Origin: Sipunculus nudus
Lineage: Eukaryota > Annelida > Sipuncula > Golfingiida > Sipunculidae
DNA length: 64,000 nt
Direction of reading: 5' to 3'
Assembly (NCBI GenBank): GCA_026874595.1
Contig: CM049306.1
Span: 75,019,642 to 75,083,641, forward strand
The notes beneath the pieces are model-generated. The model searched no databases and was not told where the DNA came from. It saw nothing but the letters and a program-made list of their open reading frames with translations. The translations under genes and the position numbers were made by a program. Below, one piece after another: positions 35,990 to 48,007 of this stretch (positions within the stretch are counted from its first letter, which is position 1; each line of letters starts with the position of its first letter).

Positions 35990-37309
35990 CTGAAACCAGA
36001 TTTGAACATTTTAATGGGGGAAATAAAAAGACGCGGCCCTATGTCTTCCATATACATGCATCTTTACTGAAATATTAAACAAAACTCGAGGATGAAGGGA
36101 TCCATTTCTACGAAGTATGTATGCCCAAAGCCACTAGCTGCTCTAGCTGGAGGACAGTATTGGCTGACAAAAATTTCACAACTTATATTTTACAAAGATA
36201 TAATCATTGGTCAGGTTAATCCTGTTAAGTAATGCTAAGCTAAATAGCTGAAAAAGGGGAAGGTATGGTACTTCCATGGAGATAGAATTAGATTGTCAAT
36301 TGAACTACAGAGGGAGTCCAGCTCTTATTAAGGAGGTGTAAATAGTTATAGTTATCAAGAGAGCATGGCTTCTTTGTTGCATGCAGTGTTTGCTCATGCA
36401 GTGCTCTAAACAAGCCACTGGTCTTTGGCAGATCCATGAGAAGAACACCTCTGGCTTTGTGGGTTATTTAAAGCTATATCCAGCTGGTGACAAAGCCAGA
36501 TGCAGCCCCTGTAGTGGCTTATATTAGGGCACAGGTACTATAGGTAATCATGTTGGTGCTCAATTCTGGGCCATGTTATGTAATATGTGAGACTTGGCCA
36601 CAAGTATAAGCCTACATTACTGAACAGTGTAAACATACAACTTAATGGCCAAGGACATATGTACAACATCATGTCCAGTGGTGCCTGCACACACGAATCT
36701 GTGAAAAAAAATAGAGAATTAAGATTTCATGAGCTCAACACTTTTATATATAGTAAACTCTCTCCAGAAAATGGAATAATGAAGGAACATGGGCATTGTG
36801 ATCACTGATACAACAACCATATTTCTGGCTCGCAGAAACCCACTTATTAATCATGTAGCCCGCCCTGCCCCACATACGCGCCAGCTTTTAGCCCGCCCTG
36901 CCCCACATACGCGCCAGCTTTTAGCCCGGACCTGCCTCTACCCTACAGATGAAATTTCTTTGACCCACCCTGCAATATCATGCATTCAAGATTATGTTTA
37001 TTAGCATTTAAAATTATAAAAATCATTTCTAATTATTCTTCAGACTATTTTATCTATCTCATATCATAACTACTGGATCTTTAACTCTTTTCTTTGATGC
37101 ATTTGAATAACGGTTATAGCGTACACAATTCTTGCATAACCTTTTGACAATATTAAGTCGTGGCTGTATTCATGATTACTTTTTGAAGTAATCACAAAGT
37201 AATTGTAATCGTAATCAATTACATGAACTTATTTCGGTAATCGTAATTGTAATCGTAATCGTTTACTTTCAAAGTAATCGTTATCGTGATCGAATACATA
37301 TATCAAGTA

Positions 37310-37362
37310 CCCCATGTCCGATTTCCATACACCCATATCTGTAAAGCAAGAGCCCTGAAAGC
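37310..37362 (-). pseudogene. Partial duplicate of FAX-3 exon 3
   Basis: The minus strand reads TTTCAG|GGCTCTTGCTTTACAG, then ATGGGTGTATGGAAA, a close match to the first ~37 nt of the exon at 35989, including its acceptor. Similarity stops after that. Confidence 0.7.
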
Positions 37363-37379
37363 AAAGCAGACTTCCTTAT

Positions 37380-38665
37380 TGTAAACTAGATATTTCTTGG
37401 CACCGCAGGTGCCATAGCATCCCCAGACAATTAACCCCCCCCCCCCCAAGCCTCGAAGAATAGGATCCCATCTTGAATTCAGATGCAGAGACTGACACTT
37501 GGCAAGCCACCATGGTTTCTTATAAGTATGGGCATATTTAAGGTAAAGGTCACTCTCATAGGAGAGGTCATGATCCAAATTGAAATATATCTCGTTCCGT
37601 ATATATATCTCATATTCTGAGGCAAAATCTTATAAAGTTATTCCTTTTAAACATCATTTTATCAAGAAAACAACATTAGGTGGCGCCACCTGTCTTCTGC
37701 AGAAAACAATGCTTTCAAAGATCTTATGTCAATATTCGAACTTGGCCTAGCCCTTGATAAAATGCATCTAAACTGTAGGTTTGGTGACTGTGCCACAAAT
37801 TCTTTTTAAGTTATTGCTCCGATATCATTTTAGCATAATCGCTGCTGTGACCTTGAAAAAATGCATCAAGGTCATCCATGTTCGAACTTGACCTAGCCGT
37901 TGATAAGATGCATCAAACCTGTGGGTTTGGTGACTGTATCTCAAATTCCTACAAAGTTATTGCGTTAACATCATTTTAACAAGAAAACGACACAAGGTGG
38001 CGCCACCTGTCTTCTGTAAAAGACAAAGCTATCCAAGATCTTCGGTCAATTTGATTTTTGGATCATTCCGTGTATCACTTACTGGGATATTAAAGATTTT
38101 GTGTGAATTTCACCAAATATGGGAATATTCAAGGTCAAGGCCACTCTCATAGGAAAGGTCATGACCCCAATTTAAATAAACATCATCCCATTACCCATAT
38201 CTATGTATATGCATAATATAAAAGAAATCTGTCCATTAGTTTTTGACTTATAATGCTCACAGTACTCTCAAGTGGCAATTTTGGGGGTATTTAAAGCAAC
38301 GAGAACAAGTAAAGAATAATAGGTGGCTCCACCAGTTTCTGGAACATGACAACCCTATCCATTATCTTCGATAAACTTGATTTTGGGATCAATCCATGCA
38401 AGATATCTTGAGATATTTAAGAATTTGTGTGATTTTCCCCAAAATTGGACCTAATTGGTCAAGGACACTCTCCTATTAAAACTATGACCTCATTTTAAAT
38501 AGGCGTCGTCCTCTCATCCATATCTATAAATATACCAAGTTTGGTAAAGATCCGTGAAATATTTTTTTGAGTTATCACGCCAACAAGATTTATATGCGGC
38601 GGCGGCGGCGTGACCGTCATGAAAACATAGTATCCCTATACCCCGACTTTGTCTGGGGATACAAT
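37380..38665. mobile_element. Palindrome-bearing repeat element in a FAX-3 intron
   Basis: GGTGGCGCCACC occurs at 37679-37690 and 37996-38007, followed each time by TGTCTTCTG; a near-copy GGTGGCTCCACC is near 38322. Blocks reading GTCA-TCTCATAGGA-AGGTCATGA recur near 37545, 38140 and (diverged) 38462. The right end is rich in GGCGGCGGCGGCGTGACC, then TTTGTCTGGGGATAC; the left end has the inverted GTATCCCC-like TAGCATCCCCAGACAATTAA. It shares the 12-bp palindrome, but not its unit sequence, with the 24401-27636 element. Confidence 0.55.
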
Positions 38666-39249
38666 TATTAAGCTTTCTTTAACATGTTTACTCTATAGCA
38701 TGTCTATAGTGTAACAGAGGCACACAGAAGGCATGACTTAGGCAGAGACATATACCATCAAAAGAGTACAACAACAGTAATCCCAATAATAGGATTTTAG
38801 GCAGTCCTGAAGTGTAACAATACGTTTTCAATGGAAAACTGATGTTTTCCCTTAATATATAAGGGAAAAAAAGTCACAGTTACCCAGTTTTGGGGTTGGA
38901 AGAAGATTTTAGGGACACCAAATTGTATGTCTAATTACGGATTTGCAGGTATGACAGTTTCAAAACGTACCAGTCTAAAGGGCAGATGGACAGACGTAGG
39001 ACAATGAATCATTACTAAATCTCAGATGACATACAGAAATCTGAGCTAAAAACTATCACAAAATGTACATATCAAGTGGTAGCAGAGCAAGAAATAATAT
39101 TAAAGAAAAACTGAAACGATGTTTAAACAGCCTCTGGACACAGTTCTGGGACATGGAAAAGCAGAGACTTGCATAGTATTATAGCAGCCTGTAGTTGCAT
39201 ATGTAACCAAAAAAGAAGCGCTATAGGCAATACAGTCAATTATTTTCAT

Positions 39250-39435
39250 GTTGAGATGAGGCTCGTATGTCTTTTTTCATGATAGCCAGGACTCATTTCT
39301 CGCTACATGCCATGCCCAGTGCAAGTTCCTGAACCCCTCTCCTCATAAGCCAGAGGATTGTGTACAGGATTTTGCATTCAGTTCTAAAAAATTCTGAATT
39401 TCCATTACACCTATTTCTGCAAAGCCCCTGTCCTT
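39250..39435 (-). pseudogene. Decayed full-length duplicate of FAX-3 exon 3
   Basis: Aligns along its length with 35793-35989 on the minus strand: LCRNR-CNGNSEFF, LMRRGVQELALGMA and KKDIRAS echo the intact exon, but TAG and TAA interrupt the frame within the first 15 codons, and the GHGIGRH signature has a deletion. It lies between exons 2 and 3 of the gene, in sense orientation. Confidence 0.75.
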
Positions 39436-41095
39436 TAAGTACAAAGTACATATGGCCAATAATACAAGGACATTAATATAAATTTTCTAACTAGATTCCT
39501 CGTAACTGTCATATGACAGTCACAGATATCCACCTATCCCCCATCTGATCTTTTATCCATTTCTAAAATGTTTGGGAAGAACTATTGTTCTGTAAAATAA
39601 ATGAAATTTGGTCGTTCTTTCTTGAGTTTTTACAGATGAGCTAAAAAAGCTAACGTCAGATTATCGTAATTTGCATATAAATCCAAAACTTTTAAAGATA
39701 TTGCTACCAAACTTGCCACTGCACTCCTAAAATGGAAATGACATATCTATAAAAGATTTAACTTTCTAGGCCAAATGATTTATCTGGAAAGATAACTGTC
39801 AGGTATCGACATTAATAAAGAACTGGAAACAGATGACTTTTCATAAGGTTTTAATCCCAGATTCACCTTTCATTCCAGACGTCCAACAACCCGGATGTAA
39901 ACCGTCAATATCCCAATAAACGGGTAGTTACGAATATGGCCGCTAGATGGCGCATGGTATCGGGTATGACATACAATCTTATAAAACCACAATATGCCTC
40001 ATATCTCCCCCTTTAAAGTGAACAAGTCCAAAGTAGGCAATTGAACCAGCAATTGCCTGATCCGAAAACATACATTATAGAATCGCCGATATATGCACAT
40101 GAACTATAAGTCCAATTTCTCTGGTGGTTTTCGAACACGGGTAGAACAGCGCAAAGGACTAGCCGTTCCTGACTGAGTATGCTAGAATATGACACATTAT
40201 TCTATTCACCTGACAATGGTCAGTTACGACGGCATCATTAGAAATCACAGAGTCCGGCACTGCAACAGACGGTTCAGGTACAGGCAAGACTGGTGTATCA
40301 CTGTTTACAATATCAACCAGGGTGTGTCTCTGGCATTGACCTGCTATCTCCGACGTTAGTGGCACCTTCTCTGGGATTTCTGTTATGTCGACCGTCTCAT
40401 AAGTGTATCGCCTCCGGACGTGATCTTGGTGTTGTTACGGAAACTAATATCAACAGATCCTGTATGCGTGACGAACATAAATTTTGTAATGGAGATAAAA
40501 AAATCAGATTCTGTAACACGATGCAGCGTGAAATGTCTGGGAGAATGAATAAAGAAGTCAGTGGTTTTTTGTTAACAAATAATTATAATATATTCTTAAA
40601 ACAACCCTAACATTACAATACACTAAATCAATACAGTTTCACAGTATAACGACAGTACAACAGTAAATCAATACAAGTATCTAAATAAAATGTACAGTAC
40701 CTGGATACCTCTACTGTCACAGCGTCAAAAGTCCTTTAAAGCATATAATCCAGATGAACAGTTCACACAAATCTTCTCAGAGAATAACAGTCCGATTCAA
40801 TCACAAATTCAATTTGTTGTAATCCAAAAGTGAAGTTCTGATAGTGATCCCAAAGGCAAACTGAATACTATATAAAACCCGTTACAAATTCGAAGAAAAG
40901 CTATAACTGCCGCAGTTATCAGAAAAAAATCCACAAACTGACTTACACTCTTCTGTGTCCGCTGGAATATTTCTCTCCTCTCTCCCTGCTCTAAAACACA
41001 GCCTCTTATTCATAACTTTTCACCTCAAGCCGATAACTTTCCATTTCCCGAACAATCCAAAGAACCCAACAAATACACACGTTACAGGGGCTCTA

Positions 41096-41307
41096 GGACA
41101 ACTACCCCCCAGACAATTACCCCCTGGACAATTACCCCCGACAATTACCCCTGGACAATTACCCCCCAGACAATTACCCCCCGGACAATTACCCCCTAGG
41201 ACAATTACCCCCTTGGGCAACTACCCCCCAGACAACTACCCCCCAGACAATTACCCCCTGGTACAATTACCTCCCGGACAACTACCCCCCTGACAACTAC
41301 CCCCATG
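41096..41307 (+). repeat. (GGACAATTACCCCC)n minisatellite
   Basis: About 14 units of 13-16 bp, alternating ACAATTACCCCC and ACAACTACCCCC. It is C-rich on this strand, and so G-rich on the other. Confidence 0.95.
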
Positions 41308-41872
41308 GTATAATAACCCTTTTAAAGTACACATTGTACAAACTAAAAGTAAAATATTGTAAGTAAACAACTACCGGTGATGATATATTTCAAACCAAGC
41401 ATAGGTACATACATCATGTGTATTGTGAAAATTGAAAAAAAAAAATCCATTACATCAAGTTTTCAGTAGCTGTTTACTAGTTCTAGGCAATGCCTCTCAG
41501 ATGATTGTATTGTGTATTGTTTATTGTAAAAAAAATTGTAAATATATGGGGAAAAAAATTATATGAAATACGCTTTACATTGGCAAGTTGTAAAACAAAA
41601 GATTTGTAAACATATGGTCCATAAAACCAGCCGCAAGCTTACATTATAATTCCATTTAAATATGGAATACCATTCATTCTGATCTATTCTTACCAGTCTC
41701 TATAAGTAATATCATAATAAGTAATAGCATGATATTATTATCTAAAGAGATTTTCTTTTTATTTTTTGTTTGCAATTAATTTTATTTATTTCTTTGGCAT
41801 TCTGTGCTACATATTAGCAACACAGAATATATTTAAATGTATACCGTGTACTTTAAATGTGTAATTGATACC

Positions 41873-42080
41873 ACGGGGGTAATTGTCCAGGGGGTAGTTG
41901 TCTGGGGGGGTAATTGTACCGGGGGGGTAATTGTACCGGGGGGGGGGGTAATTGTCCGGGGGGTAGTTGTCTGGGGGGTAGTTGTCCGAGGGGGTAATTG
42001 TCCTGGGGGGTTATTGTCCGGGGGTAATTGTCTGGGGAGTAATTGTCCAGGGGGTAATTGTCCGGGGGGTAGTTGTCCTG
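41873..42080 (-). repeat. (GGGGGTAATTGTCC)n minisatellite, inverted copy
   Basis: About 12-13 units that are the reverse complement of the 41096-41307 array, with G-runs of 5-9. The two arrays could form a long stem around the 565-bp spacer. Confidence 0.95.
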
Positions 42081-43139
42081 TTGCCCGTTACAGGAAACAT
42101 CTCAAACAAAGAACGCTGTGTTTCTACATATCAGGGTTCACACGTGGGCCGGCCAGGCGAGAGAGACCCTGACTAGCATGACCGCTGTGTTTACACGTCA
42201 GACCCCACGCATGGGCCGGGCTATGCCGCTATGGCAACGGACAATGCTAGCGCTGCACATACACATGTAAGAGTGCTGCATACAATAAAAGAGACATCTG
42301 TAACAGTGTCGACGAACAGAACGGTTATCTGACAACTGGACTACATATGACACCGGTCCAGATTTATGAAGTATCTGTCCAGGCAACCAGCACGGTCCAC
42401 TAGAAAAATTGGTAACCCATACAGCATCCCCGACTTGAAACTGTCGAGCAATGGCTTTTTTGTCATGCTGATACTTTTGTTTTGATTGTTGATTTTCTAC
42501 TTCGTCTGACATGTCCGGATGGATTTGACTTAAATGGATTTATAGCTTTCGCCCAAACATCAGTTTTGCGGGTGTCTTACCAGTAGTGCCATGCGGCATG
42601 TTACGATAGTTGAAAAGAAATCGCGACACTTTGGTCTTAATGGAACCTTCAGATATCCTGCTGATACCTTCCTTCACTAACTGAACTGCACGCTCAGCTA
42701 AGCCGTTAGAGGCTGGGTGTCTGGGAGCTGTTTTCACATGTTAAATTCCATTTCTACTCATAAAGGTTTGAAACACAGAGATGATGACATTGACTGGTAT
42801 TTGGTTGGCTGATAGACACTTCAGCATTTTTTTAGCAGACAGGCCACCTGGTGTTTAAGTGCATCATAAACGGTCAAAGCAGGCAGCGGGAAAATGAGTA
42901 GCTTCTTAAGAAGCGCAAGATTTCCACTGCCTCGGGAGCGTAATGAACATAGATCATTTTACATGATTTTCTTAACCATAATGCTAAATATACGTCTTGG
43001 TTTTTGTTCAACACAGATAAGATTTACTTACCAAGTAGGGGCTGTTGAACTCGTGTTAAACATTAGGTAAGCAGGATAAACACAAAAGTCTGTCTCACTT
43101 ATTCTCAATAGGAGACACAGGATGGTGTTTACATGTATA

Positions 43140-43440
43140 TTTTATTATTCCAGATGTAAGAATGACCCTTGATATGACCCATCTAAGTGGTCAATGTGAA
43201 CCTGAATATATGACCAGTCCTCCTTATGGAGAAACTGACCCTTAATATGACCAGTCCTCCTTATGGAGAAACTGACCCTTAATATGACCAGTCTTCTATA
43301 TGGAGAAACTGACCCTGAATATGACTAGCCCTTCAAGTGAAGAAGTGATTCTTAATATATTACCAATCCTTCATATAGAGACATGGATCCCCAAAACAAT
43401 GACTGCTCCACACAGAGACACCCTGCTCAAAATGACCAGT
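43140..43440 (+). repeat. Imperfect minisatellite, ~40-bp units
   Basis: Repeated TATGGAGAAACTGACCCTTAATATGACCAGTCCT units decay toward the right. It is related in word content to the ~75-bp repeats at 44247 and 48008. Confidence 0.75.
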
Positions 43441-43780
43441 CCCAAAAATAGACATACTGATGGTTCATAGAAGATGATGAAACAGCCTTGCCACACTACC
43501 AGCCTGACTTACGTTAATATGGAAAGACTGCTTCTTAAGAAGATATAAATATTCCATTTTCTAAGCCTTTTTGCTGAAATATTTTTTTCCTAAAGAGCCT
43601 TACACAGTAAATAATATAAATATAATACTTAAGTTAAAAATGATTCATGGGCAAACCATACACAAATTAAACTGAATACTCAAATAATTCTCTATTTTCT
43701 TTCAGAATTGTAAATATTATTTTACGAACATCTGTGTGGAAATGACAAACGGTAAAAGTGAAGAACCAAATAACACTAAC

Positions 43781-43977
43781 CAGTACAGGTTCTCCTCTGT
43801 CAGCCTGAGGAATGCTCGGGCCACGGCCTTGACCTCTGGAGACAGGTGCTTGTTCAAATCCACATTAAATTCCTGGTTCAGGTGCTCGATGATCAGCTGG
43901 GAGTCCCCCATGACCTCTCCATTCAGCGTGATCCACGGGGTCTTACCCTTTGGTGACATCTTGTAGCCCATTTCATT
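43781..43977 (-). CDS. FAX-3 second visible coding exon
   Basis: 197 nt, acceptor AACTATAG and donor TACTG|GTTAGT. It encodes MSPKGKTPWITLNG and the thioredoxin-like helix DSQLIIEHLNQEF, then VKAVARAFLRLTEENLYW. This is the end of the metaxin/GST-N-like domain (cis-Pro in KTPW, then the SQLI helix) and the start of the helical domain. Phase 0 in and phase 2 out match both neighbours. Confidence 0.93.
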
Positions 43978-44246
43978 CTATAGTTCAAACCATCATTGAT
44001 AAAAATGCTGAAAAAAAAAAACTTTTAAATTTGATGCTACAGGACTTATATGAAGGGAAAATTTTCATTTAACTTGCTTGTCTGCTTGCAGAGTAAAAGT
44101 TTCAAAAAACAAAACAAAATGAGATAAAAATTATTTACCCCAAGTTAACTTTCTAAGGTGTGCCTCATATAATGAAATTATGGTGTTACAAGTTCTATGG
44201 CAATCAAAATTATTAAACTGATTTTTCACTGAGGATTTGGATTGGC

Positions 44247-44742
44247 AGATATTTAAGGGAAGCATGGAGGAAGAAACTGACATCACAGAACATCAGATGA
44301 TGAAAATGACAGTGGTACCAGAGATGATGAAAATGACAGTGGAACAAGAGATGATGAAACTGACAGTTTTGTCAAAGATGATGAAACTGAAAGTTGTGTC
44401 AAAGATGATGAAACTAACAGTTCTATTAGAGATGTTGAAACTGTAGGTGGTGCCCAAGATGAAGAAACTGACAGTTTTACCATTAATGATGAAACTGACA
44501 GTTGTCATAAAGATGATGAACTGACAGGTGACCAGAGATGATGAAACATGAGTGGTACCAGTAATGACGAAGCTGATAGTTGTAACGAAGTTGACGAACT
44601 GTCAGGTGGCCAGATATGATGAAATTGAGTGGTACCAGTAATGATGAAACTGACATTTGTAACAGAGATGATGAACTGACAATTAAGTGACCAGTAATCA
44701 CGGAACAAAATACTTTGAAAATTTGTTAAAATGTAAGTTATC
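44247..44742 (+). repeat. GATGATGAAACTGACAG minisatellite, left block
   Basis: 18- to 75-bp units of GATGATGAAAxTGACAGTx plus ACCAGTAATGATGAA and GTGACCAGAGATGATG words. The last 256 bp (44487-44742) are duplicated at 48008-48263, on the other side of the LINE. Confidence 0.9.
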
Positions 44743-45051
44743 ATCTAACATCTTCTGGTAGCAGTGTAGTTGATTATATAATAGTTAGTAGTTGTCTACT
44801 TCATATGTTGGATCGATTCTGTGTTTTATCAGATGATCTGTCCGATCACTATCCTTTAAGCTGTTCACTTAACATTATCAGACCAAGCAAAGAGTTTTCG
44901 AATGAACATATATGCCAACTGACAAAATGGGAAAAATTTTATCAGACTGATGAAGATAAAACAAATATTTAAAAATCATTAAAACAAATAGAATGTGCAT
45001 TATTTTTCAACACATTTAATGAAACCTTAGAAGCATATCCGGACAAAGCAA

Positions 45052-45975
45052 GTGAGGCATTGGTTAGTATTTATCAAAATATATCCTCCAGAAATAAAAA
45101 AAAACGTCCGAGACAGCATTAAACTAAAACAACCAACATGGTGGGACAAAGAGTGTGAATTTTGGAAAAATGAAAAATATATAGCTCTGAATAAGTATAG
45201 ATGTACATTATCAGATGCCGACTTAGGTATTTATCAACAAACAAAACGGAGGTTTAAAAAGTTATGTGAAGAAAAGAAGGCAACCATCCAAGCCTCAGAG
45301 GTGCAAAAGGTGATAGGTGCAAAAGACACTGATTCCATGTGGAAAAACATGAGATTTTTAAATAAAGAGAAAATTGTTACAATTGTAGAACCGGTACGTT
45401 GGTACAAACATTTTAAGGAACTTTTGAATTCATCAAAGCATGAAATTAATCAAGAGTTTAAGAATCATACTCTGGAATATCTAAATAATGTATTAGAAAT
45501 TGAAAATGATACAGAGCTTGATGGACTCATAACAACATGTGAAGTACAGAAAACCATAAATGAAATGAAAAGAGGAAAGGTCCCAGGGCCTGACGGGATA
45601 ACGGTAGATATATTGAAAGATACATATAGTTATATGTCGTCTCATATATTACAATTATTTAATAGTATATTAGGAAATGGAGTTTTCCCATCCTCTTGGA
45701 GCAAAGCAATTATTGTACCAATTCACAAAAAGGGTTCCACCACTGATCCTAAAAATTAAAGAGGTATTTCATTACATTATACCATGGGTAAACTATTTAC
45801 AAAAATATTGGCAAATAGAATTCAAAATTATGTTGATCAAGCTGGATTATTTTGTGAAGCACAAGCTGGCTATAGGAAAGGTTATTCAACGGTAGACCAT
45901 ACATTTTCTTTAATGGGGTGTGTGCAGAAATTTAAACAAAAAAGGAAAGAAGGTTTTATTGCACTTTTATTGATT
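45052..45975 (+). pseudogene. LINE reverse transcriptase, N-terminal half
   Basis: The linker and fingers region leads to KVPGPDGITVDILK, then a nonsense TAA at 45757-45759 where the family has Tyr (the NYRGISL motif). The frame continues with KLFTKILANRIQ and AGYRKGYSTVDHTF, until a 1-nt slip near 45965, just before FIDFSTAFDSV. It would encode the RT that copies the element RNA at its target site; the two lesions make this copy inactive. Confidence 0.9.
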
Positions 45976-46070
45976 TTTCGACTGCTTTTGACAGTGTACA
46001 ACATGATTTATTATGGTATGTATTAGTTAAATCTGGGATAAAAGGGAAACTCTTACAGATACTTCAGTCA

Positions 46071-47474
46071 ATGTATAGTCAAATGAAATCATGTGTTCTT
46101 ACAGAGGAAGGATTAACAGATTATTTTGAATGTACTAAAGGAACTAGACAAGGGTGCATGGTGAGTCCTCTTCTGTTTTCTTTATTCATAAATGAATTTT
46201 ATAAACAAATTAATGAAACATATTGTCATGGTATAAATATTGATGAATATTTGCCAAAATTAATGACATTAATGTACGCTGATGATTTAGTATGCTTCAG
46301 TGATACAATAGGACGTCTCCAAGAACAAATCAACCAGTTGCAAGTTTTTTCTGTCAATTATGGCTTAAAAGTTAATTTAGGAAAGACAAAAATTATGGTT
46401 TTTAGACACGGGGGTTCATTAAAAAGAATAGAGAAATGGCATTATCAAACTACTCAAATTGAAACGGTAAATGACTATAGATACTTAGGGGTAATATTTA
46501 CAAGTACATTGTCATGGTATAAATCAAAGAAAGCGCAGGCAATGCAGGCTGAAAAAGCAGTGACTCTTATAAAAAACTTTTTTAGGAAATATGGTTGTAA
46601 AACAATAAGCCAGCTATTTTATCTATTTGATTGTATGGTTACACCGGTATTGTTATATGGTTCAGAACTGTGGGGCTATGAAAGATGTGAAATAATTGAA
46701 AAGGTGCAGTTTAAATTCTGCAAGTACATTCTAAAAATTAGCTCTTCAGCTCCGAACGCAGCATCATTGGGAGAGCTTGGAAGGCATCCAATGTATGTTG
46801 GTCAGTTATTAAGATGTGTAAAATATTGGACAAAACTAGTACATTATGGGAATAATAGATATCCAAAACGTATATATAATATGCTGTTTAATCTAGACAT
46901 GAATGGAAAACAAACATGGGTTACTCATATAAGAAGCATAATATGCAGCGCAGGTTTTGGGTATGTGTGGATGAATCAAGAAGTAGGAGACATTGGGATA
47001 TTTTTGGCTAAAATAAAGGAAAGAATTATTGATATGGCAGTACAAAACTGGTCCTGTGATGTAGAATTAAATACTAAATTAAATTTATATGGTACTTTTA
47101 AATCTATGCTCTCAATGGAGAAATATTTACTGTGTGTGACTAATACCAAGCATAAACAAGCGCTAGCTAGATTGAGATGTTCATGCCATGATTTGATGAA
47201 TGAAAAGGGAAGGTATACGCAAATGGATAGAGAAGAAAGAATATGCAAGTTTTGTGTTAACCATGGTTTTAACTTAATAGAGGATGAGTTCCATTTTGTA
47301 CATGAATGTTTGATATATAATGATTTGAGGAAGAAATATTTGAGAAAGAGCCTACATGCACCAAACAAGGAAATTTTTTTTAGAGTTTTTAACTTGAGTG
47401 AAGAGAAAGAAGTAATCAGATTTGCAGCATATGTATATCATGGTTTTAAATTAAGAGAAAATTATATGAAATGA
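46071..47474 (+). pseudogene. LINE reverse transcriptase C-terminal half and tail domain
   Basis: 467 uninterrupted codons. RT motifs: GTRQGCMVSPLLFSLFIN, the catalytic LMYADDLVCFS, then GLKVNLGKTKIMVF and YRYLGVIF. The tail ends in a Cys/His cluster, CKFCVNHGFN...DEFHFVHEC, seen in many LINE proteins. The open start at 46071 is only the first Met after the frameshift; the true frame begins about 100 bp earlier. The absence of stops over 1.4 kb argues for recent insertion. Confidence 0.9.
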
Positions 47475-48007
47475 CTTTTTTTTAAAATAAATCATAGGCA
47501 ATAAAAGGATTTATCTTTAATAGATCACTAATCTATTAAATAACGACTGGATTGTAGTGTATATTTATGTCCTGAAAAATAGCAATTGTGATGGTCATTC
47601 AGGTAATTTACAATTATTATTGTAACCTCCTGTATTGTTTTCGATTACAGAATATCCACTTCCAATATACCTTGAAAATACACTGGATGATGTAAGTATA
47701 AGGCAAAAGAGAAACAAAACTGTTTCATGTTTTTATTTAGTTAATTTATTTATTTTATTTTGCTTTTTGTGTTATATACTTTAGTAACTTTCAGTTAGAG
47801 TTTTGAGTTATTAAAAGAAATTGCCAGGTATTTGATGTAAAAACAATGAAGTTATAATTGTGTGACAAACGCCGCCAGTACACATACAAATATGTTAATT
47901 ATGTTTCATTATGTCACAGCTGTTTAAATGTAAGAAGATTTGTATACTCAGTTGGATCTATAGGCCCAGGCCTCCTTGTTCCTGAATAAACTTGTTGTTG
48001 CTGTTGT

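Larger units (their letters stand above)
40433..42305. mobile_element. 1,873-bp LTR-like insert with inverted minisatellites
   Basis: Exactly bounded: TGTTACGG at the left and CTGTAACA at the right (TG...CA with 6-bp inverted ends), with a GTGT duplication at 40429-40432 and 42306-42309. Removing it joins the interrupted gypsy frame. Size and ends suggest a solo LTR; AATAAA near 42284 would fit a plus-strand poly(A) signal. Inside are two minisatellites in inverted orientation (41096-41307 and 41873-42080). No protein motif was seen. Confidence 0.75.
39800..42760 (-). mobile_element. 3' end of a K02A2.6-like gypsy element, interrupted
   Basis: Minus strand. The integrase catalytic Glu region (RHPASNGLAERAVQ, 42737-42540) has a stop before it (about 42741) and another at about 42540. 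The C-terminal DNA-binding part (FQVGDAVWVTN, 42512-42310) follows. After the insert at 40433-42305 the frame resumes with RRRYTYETVD and ends RKPPEKLDL, stop near 40110. Then come a polypurine run AAAGGGGGAG (about 40006-40016) and a ~200-bp LTR-like end to about 39800. RT, protease and gag are absent, so only the 3' third remains. Confidence 0.8.
44743..48007 (+). mobile_element. 5'-truncated LINE flanked by a 256-bp direct repeat
   Basis: 3,265 bp. It opens in the end of an AP-type endonuclease domain (VVDYIIVS, then LSDHYPL), runs through RT and a C-terminal Cys/His region, and ends AATAAACTTGTTGTTGCTGTTGT, a normal LINE tail. The sequences 44487-44742 and 48008-48263 abut its two ends and differ at only about two positions. 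Clade not assigned. Only two disabling changes were noticed, so the insertion is young. Confidence 0.9.

Noticed and set aside
41837-42172. GGNCPGGVIV-type repeat protein frames on both minisatellites
   Set aside because: Translations of the G-rich minisatellite in an LTR-like insert; they read into unrelated sequence.
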